A DNA stretch of 64,000 nt. It comes from Glossina fuscipes. Lineage: Eukaryota > Arthropoda > Insecta > Diptera > Glossinidae. Where the stretch lies: the NCBI RefSeq assembly GCF_014805625.2, contig NW_023998414.1, positions 21,711,447 through 21,775,446 on the forward strand, read 5' to 3'. The notes beneath the pieces are model-generated. The model did not search any database. It was not told the DNA's origin and worked only from the letters and a program-made list of their open reading frames with translations. Shown here in pieces: positions 59,283-64,000 of this stretch (positions are counted from its first letter, which is position 1; each line of letters starts with the position of its first letter). The translations under genes and the position numbers were made by a program.

Positions 59283-60118
59283 CAAGTAGAAAGTTCTATT
59301 CGGCTGGGGCCGGATCTTGTATACTCACCATCATTCATTTATCACGCTGCAGTAGGCGAATACTGGTATTGCAAGTTATTATTAATAGATTAGTATTAAG
59401 AAGCTTTAGAAGTCTTAGGTGAATTATTAACTAACAGGTTTTTACTTCGAGTAATAAAATTCTTTTATCCTCCTTGTTGTTTGCATATGTAAACACTGTT
59501 TTGCGAAAACGTTCTACTGCGTGCACTTTATTTCATTTAATATTAAATATGTTAAAGATTCACAACATCGACGGCATTGTTAAGAAAAAATTAATCCAAT
59601 CAGCTGATCGCGTTCTGCTCGCCAAATCTATAATTGATTGTACCGCTAACACTGTGTGGTCTATCGTATTCACCTTAGAATTAACACATTTTTCGACAAA
59701 TAATCTATTTTCTTATGAAAGCCTGCCTGGTCTAGCTTATGAGTAATAAGTAAAAAAAACACATCAACAAAATGAAAAAATTATAAAAATTCGTCAGCAT
59801 GTGGCGAAGAAATTGGATGAATGTACAATGCTCCATAAAGTAAATTTAGAAAATATTAGCCTTCTAGCCTTTTCCATAGCACCAAGTTGCCCTAATTTAA
59901 TTTATGACTTACTGCAGGCGTGTATTAATTGCAATTTGGCTTATTTTCAGTACCAATCTATATGTAAGAACTTTTAAGGTCTTGGCTAAAAGTTGATCCC
60001 GTAATTTGCTTTTCTGCGACCAGAAGACTATTAATCGCAGACATAACATAAACGGACAGACGGAACTGCTTAGTTCAACTCATCATTTTACACTAATTAA
60101 GAATAAATATACACATAC
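59283..60118 (+). mobile_element. INE-1/DINE-like element, extended copy
   Basis: Head CAAGTAGAAAGTTCTATTCG, palindrome CGGCTGGGGCCGG, CTTGTATACTCACCATCATT, CATTTATCACGCTGCAGTAG. Then TAGAATTAACACATTTTTCG near 59678, and the distal core AACGGACAGACGGAACTGC near 60049, AGTTCAACTCATCATTT, and AATTAAGAATAAATATACAC. The 90-codon frame 59474-59746 lies inside and is not a gene. At about 830 bp it is longer than the other copies and may contain secondary insertions. Confidence 0.6.
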
Positions 60119-61081
60119 ATTTATATATGAATATATGTAGGTGTATGGCTCGTTGAAGCTTACTTTTCGATAATAAAAATATTTTGCCGAAATGAATGCA
60201 ACAACCTTTGAAATACGTATTAGAAAGACATTAGACGGATTACATTACTCTTGAAGAAAACTGTGCTCATAAACAGAGCCGAAGTTTACAACAATAAATG
60301 CATTCTTAATCAGTCCTGGAAATTATACAGCAATAATAATTTTTTTTCTTTCTTCATTTTACAAGGATAACCAATTAGACTTTTTGCAGAGATATTGAGC
60401 ATTAGTTTCACTAGTGAACCAAAGATCATCTCATTTTATAAATTACAACTTAATTACAACTTAATCAACTTTTTCTAAAGGTTTTATAAACATTTTGGCA
60501 GCTGTCATTAGATTGGTTTATCGCTAAGCTATATGGACGGAATTTGATATAAAATTTGTTAGATGGATTTTGTGCGCTTGAATAATTGTCCGCTAGCATT
60601 GCTATTATATGTAATAAGCTAGAACAGGTTACGCTTCCATAGCATGTTGCCCTCACGGTATCTATTTATAGAATAATGAAATCAAATAAAGATATTTTTC
60701 AAACAGCAAAGTACTTGACCTTGCCCGAATGTATAGGATTTTTAAATGGATTTACGCGATTTCTTTCTCATCGGGAAAAGAGTGAGTAGATCTGAACGAT
60801 GCGAACGAATATGTTCTCTAAAATATTCGCTAACCATCACTTTTACTTTCTTTTATTGTTTTAATGATTAACGGTTGCCCTTGAGCTTAACTTCGTCGTA
60901 GTTGTATGAAATATTAGGCTAACGTATTCTACTAACTTATCCTGGTTTGATTGTCAGAAATTTAATATTTTGAAAATCGTAAAATAATATTAGATCATAT
61001 TGAAAATTTTCCGCGAAATTCTCACCTGATTATGAAGATAGCTTTCTAATTCTTATATGGATTTGAAAATGAAAGAGAGAA
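60119..61081. other. AT-rich non-coding stretch, nothing recognised
   Basis: It includes a direct duplication of AATTACAACTTA near 60441-60464. No gene recognised. Confidence 0.5.
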
Positions 61082-61342
61082 ATGAAGAGAATGAGGATAA
61101 AGCATGCAAAAATATGCCGAAAAATTTACAAAGTGTACGATGAGAATGCTGTGAGCGAACGAAGGACATCGAAATACATGGTTAGCTCGAAGATGCACCT
61201 CGCTGCCATTGAAAGACCAAAGGCTGAAATTTCGCAACTCGTGCAGCAAGATCGGCACGCAAGCTGTCCGGAGGCGCTATATATCAGCCACAAGATAATT
61301 TGGAACCATTTGAACAGATCAGGCCAAAACACCAGAACGTGA
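61082..61342 (+). pseudogene. mariner transposase relic, N-terminal DNA-binding region
   Basis: The plus frame of 86 codons reads HAKICRKIYKVYDENAVSER, then a shortened linker with ERPKAE, then LVQQDRHASCPEALYISHKI and WNHLNRSGQ. Mariner transposases have A..ICxVYGExAVSER at the first helix-turn-helix. After a linker ending in ERPGRP they have the second one, reading LVEQDPxxTxxELAxxLNISHxTVxNHLxxLGK. The match spans both helix-turn-helix units in one frame. The linker between them (normally with WFxRFKxGDFDLED) is deleted, and the catalytic domain is not visible downstream. No terminal repeats found. It is a dead fragment from a different mariner lineage than the element at 53650. Confidence 0.65.
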
Positions 61343-62613
61343 GAAAAACCGCGGAGACGGTAGGTCAATATGATCCACCATGTTAACAATGCTTGACTAG
61401 TAAATGAATACTTTTATCAATGCGAAAATTTAAGCTTTGCACTTGAAACGAACGGCATTGAAATATGAAATGCAAGCAGAAAAAAGAAATTAAAATTATC
61501 GATCGAACTGCTGCCTGTCGTGGATATACTTTTGGTAAAGAAATTTTTCAAAGGCTTCCAGCAGTGTTCTGTATTTTTATGTAGAAGAAATAATTACAGA
61601 TTACGACGAAGATAGATAAGAATATAAAAAATTAATTGCGTTTTTTTTTTAAACGCAACTATAGGCTTCCAATGAACGATCTTGAGCTCGCGACGACTCT
61701 CTCAACAGTGACTTTTACTTGTGTTTTTTTTATCAATTTAATAGTTGGGAAATTTGTTAGCTAATGGTATTAATAACTTAATAAACGGTTCTCGCATGCA
61801 TCGCATTCATGATAGTAGTTGAATGACTTGTTAACACTTTCGTTAGCTCTCCATTGTTAAGAGATATAACCGTAGATTAACATTAATTTCTCTTAAATCG
61901 CTGACTAATGGCTTGATATTAAATTTTTTTTCTTATATATTTATTTAATTTTTTTTTACTTTAGTTCTTTACATGTTAAATCGTAGTTACATAACTGTTT
62001 CGCAAAAAAAGTAAAAAATAAAAAATTTATATTATATAAAATGAAAAACAAAATGATATATATATATATATATATAGGAGGAAAAAGTCATAACAATATT
62101 TTAATTTTCAACACCTAAAGCGAATTTGAAATACAAAAAACCAAGCAATAAACAAAGTTTTGCAAACTGAAAATAATAATAGTATAATCGTATCTCCGTG
62201 ATGCCGCCATATAAACAAGATTTTTGTCATAAATTATTTTGTAATTGCGGACAATTTAAAAAAAATAAAAAAAAGAGTTAAAAAAATGAAAATAAATAAA
62301 AGGAAGAAATAAAAAAAAAAAAAAAAAAACGAGAGAAAAATGTCTGACAAGATGGATGCTTGTGCTCGCAAACAGGAATTTTTTTTTTTTTTTTTTTTTT
62401 CTTTACAATAAACACGTGCTCCACCCAATGGTGTTAGGAACGACAATTACGTATTTGTGAATAGAGAAATTTTCATACTGCCTGTCCATCAAATGCATTT
62501 TATGCAAATTTTTTAAATATCAAATATCATAGATATGCCAGGAAGTAGTTTATTGAAACGACCTCAGTAATATCTGTAGCAAAAGTTGCTACAAAAGTTG
62601 CTGATTGTTGCAA

Positions 62614-62616
<3 letters not shown>
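61343..62616. other. AT-rich non-coding stretch with A/T tracts
   Basis: It includes an AT array at about 62056-62076, A-rich tracts at about 62257-62328, and a T run at about 62380-62400. The minus frame at 62234-62446 is a product of these tracts. Confidence 0.6.
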
Positions 62617-62673
<57 letters not shown>

Positions 62674-62684
62674 AAAAAAAAAAA
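62617..62684 (+). repeat. Poly-A run of 55 bases plus 12 more after one T
   Basis: It is the longest homopolymer in the window. It yields lysine- and phenylalanine-repeat frames on both strands that should be ignored. No retroelement body is recognised beside it. Confidence 0.9.
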
Positions 62685-62870
62685 GCTCACACACGCCAAG
62701 TTTCTTTTGGAACTCGGTTTGCAAGTGCAGTAGAAATGTTTGATTCGGCTCCAGCATCAGTCTTGCAACTTACAACGACGATAACAACAAAAACAACAAC
62801 AACAACAATAATTTTAAACAGAAACTATAACTAAAATATTATCTGATTGAAGCTAGTTAGTTCAGTGGGG

Positions 62871-62902
62871 CTGTGTGCCTGTGTGCCTGTGTGCCTGTGT
62901 GC
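62871..62902. repeat. 8-bp tandem repeat, four perfect units
   Basis: CTGTGTGC repeated four times exactly. Confidence 0.9.
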
Positions 62903-64000
62903 CGTTGACAACATCAAGTTGTTAGATAAAAATTTTTGCATCTTCATGAACAACAGTTGCCACACTTACTATAAAACACTCACTGGAACAACCTTGTCCG
63001 TTTACCTTTTGTCTATGTATGCGTCTTGTGCCTTGACTATTAAATTATTTTTCATCTTTTTAGTTACGTATACCAACGGGGTTTTGGTTACATTTGTTAT
63101 TAATTTTTCTATCTTTCTCTTTCTCGATCTCTCGCTCTCTCTCTCTCTTTTTAACCCATGCAAAGACATTGGATACGCAAGGTTTTCAATTTGTGCTGTG
63201 TAGTCATAAGTAAAAAAACAACCTTGTTTTCTTGTTGTTCTTGCTGTTGTTGTTCTTGTTGTTGTTAATTTTTCAATGCTGTCTAATCGAATACTGTATA
63301 TTGTGTTAAGTTGAAAACACAGCAGGCAGTTTGCAATTCTAATATGATGATGATTATGCCGTGATTGTTTGTTCGGGGCATGGTACCATCTAAATCTAAT
63401 CTAAAACTCTACGCGGCTGTATATATATATATATATATATATAGTTATTTTTAAAAATTGAATAAATATCAATTGTGTGTGATATCCTGTCTTTCAATAC
63501 CTTGCAATAAAGCAAACTTGCAGCACATTAAACACTAAACAATATTCGTTCGAGACATTCTCCAATCAGCCACATATATGTATATCGAAACAAGAGTAAG
63601 ATAATAAATTTGTAAGAAAATCAATTTTTTTATTGGCTTAGCAGATTAGAAGAAAGTTTATTATCTGGAGAAACTGCTGCGAGACAACTGCCTGCTCAAA
63701 ATGAATCCCTACTGGGAAGTTAGTCTTTTACCTATTGATTTCGAGCTTTCCTAACTCAATGATCCAGTGATTTGGAGCAGAAACTTTCTTTGAAAGCTCT
63801 TCCATAATTGTTGCTACTGCTGTGTGCAATTTGAATAATGATCTGACTTGATCTTGATGAATAATAAAAATCCTGCAGATAGATATCGGCCTATGCAGGC
63901 TGTCCTTGATAGATACGCCAAAATTTATTGGTATCAGCGTAAAATCTGGAAGGGAAAAATTTGACAACAAATATTTAAAGAGGGAAGGGCAGTTTCAATA
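62903..64000. other. AT-rich non-coding stretch to the window end
   Basis: The plus frame 62847-63203 (118 codons) starts next to the 8-mer repeat and ends in a CT-rich tract; it has hydrophobic stretches but no known motif. A GTT-rich tract lies at about 63233-63267 and an AT array at 63419-63442. The minus frame at 63728-63970 has no known motif. Confidence 0.45.

Noticed and set aside
62847..63203. 118-codon plus frame with hydrophobic stretches
   Set aside because: It starts beside an 8-mer minisatellite and ends in a CT tract; Cys/Val/Leu content follows from those repeats, and no domain is recognised.
1..64000. CRISPR arrays, operons, phage or bacterial defence systems
   Set aside because: No direct-repeat/spacer arrays, no bacterial-type genes, and the whole window has eukaryotic non-coding character.

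Overview
The window reads as non-coding nuclear DNA of an insect, most likely a fly (Diptera). It is strongly AT-rich, dense in simple repeats and poly-A/poly-T runs, and has no bacterial gene organisation. The fly assignment rests on three things. First, there are many dispersed copies of an element whose end resembles the Drosophila INE-1/DINE (Helentron-type) repeat as I recall it. Second, there are several decayed mariner/Tc1-type transposase fragments. Third, there is a tRNA-derived SINE family. A calyptrate fly such as a tsetse or house-fly relative would fit, but the sequence alone does not prove it.

I find no complete, recognisable protein-coding gene. Open frames are short (142 codons at most), and almost all look like chance frames in low-complexity DNA or lie inside repeats. 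Two GC-rich minus-strand segments stand out from the AT-rich background. One at about 50918-51109 looks like a terminal coding exon: a good 3' splice site, then 63 codons ending in a stop. The other at 12237-12560 is a 107-codon frame with coding-like composition. I recognise neither. The window may be a large intron plus intergenic DNA of a minus-strand gene, but that is inference.

Layout: 1-9.4 kb is AT-rich with microsatellites, one mariner C-terminal relic (4.15 kb) and one degenerate reading frame (7.0-7.3 kb). 9.4-10.6 kb is an INE-1-like element split by a SINE. 12.2-12.6 kb is the GC-rich frame. 13-25 kb carries CT-microsatellites, two transposase relics (17.2 and 19.7 kb) and INE-1-like fragments. 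25-35 kb holds long A and G homopolymers, three SINE copies, INE-1-like copies and a tRNA-like sequence. 35-43 kb has a further SINE and a cluster of A-rich simple repeats at 40-41.5 kb. 43-51 kb has minus-strand INE-1-like copies, a SINE with a visible target-site duplication, and the candidate exon. 51-64 kb holds a terminally intact but internally deleted mariner (53650-54077), three plus-strand INE-1-like copies (one nearly complete) and one minus-strand fragment, a mariner N-terminal relic (61.1 kb) and a 55-bp poly-A run.

No genes act together in a pathway or operon here. The main biology visible is a layered record of transposition. I see no evidence of a new defence, biosynthetic or signalling system.
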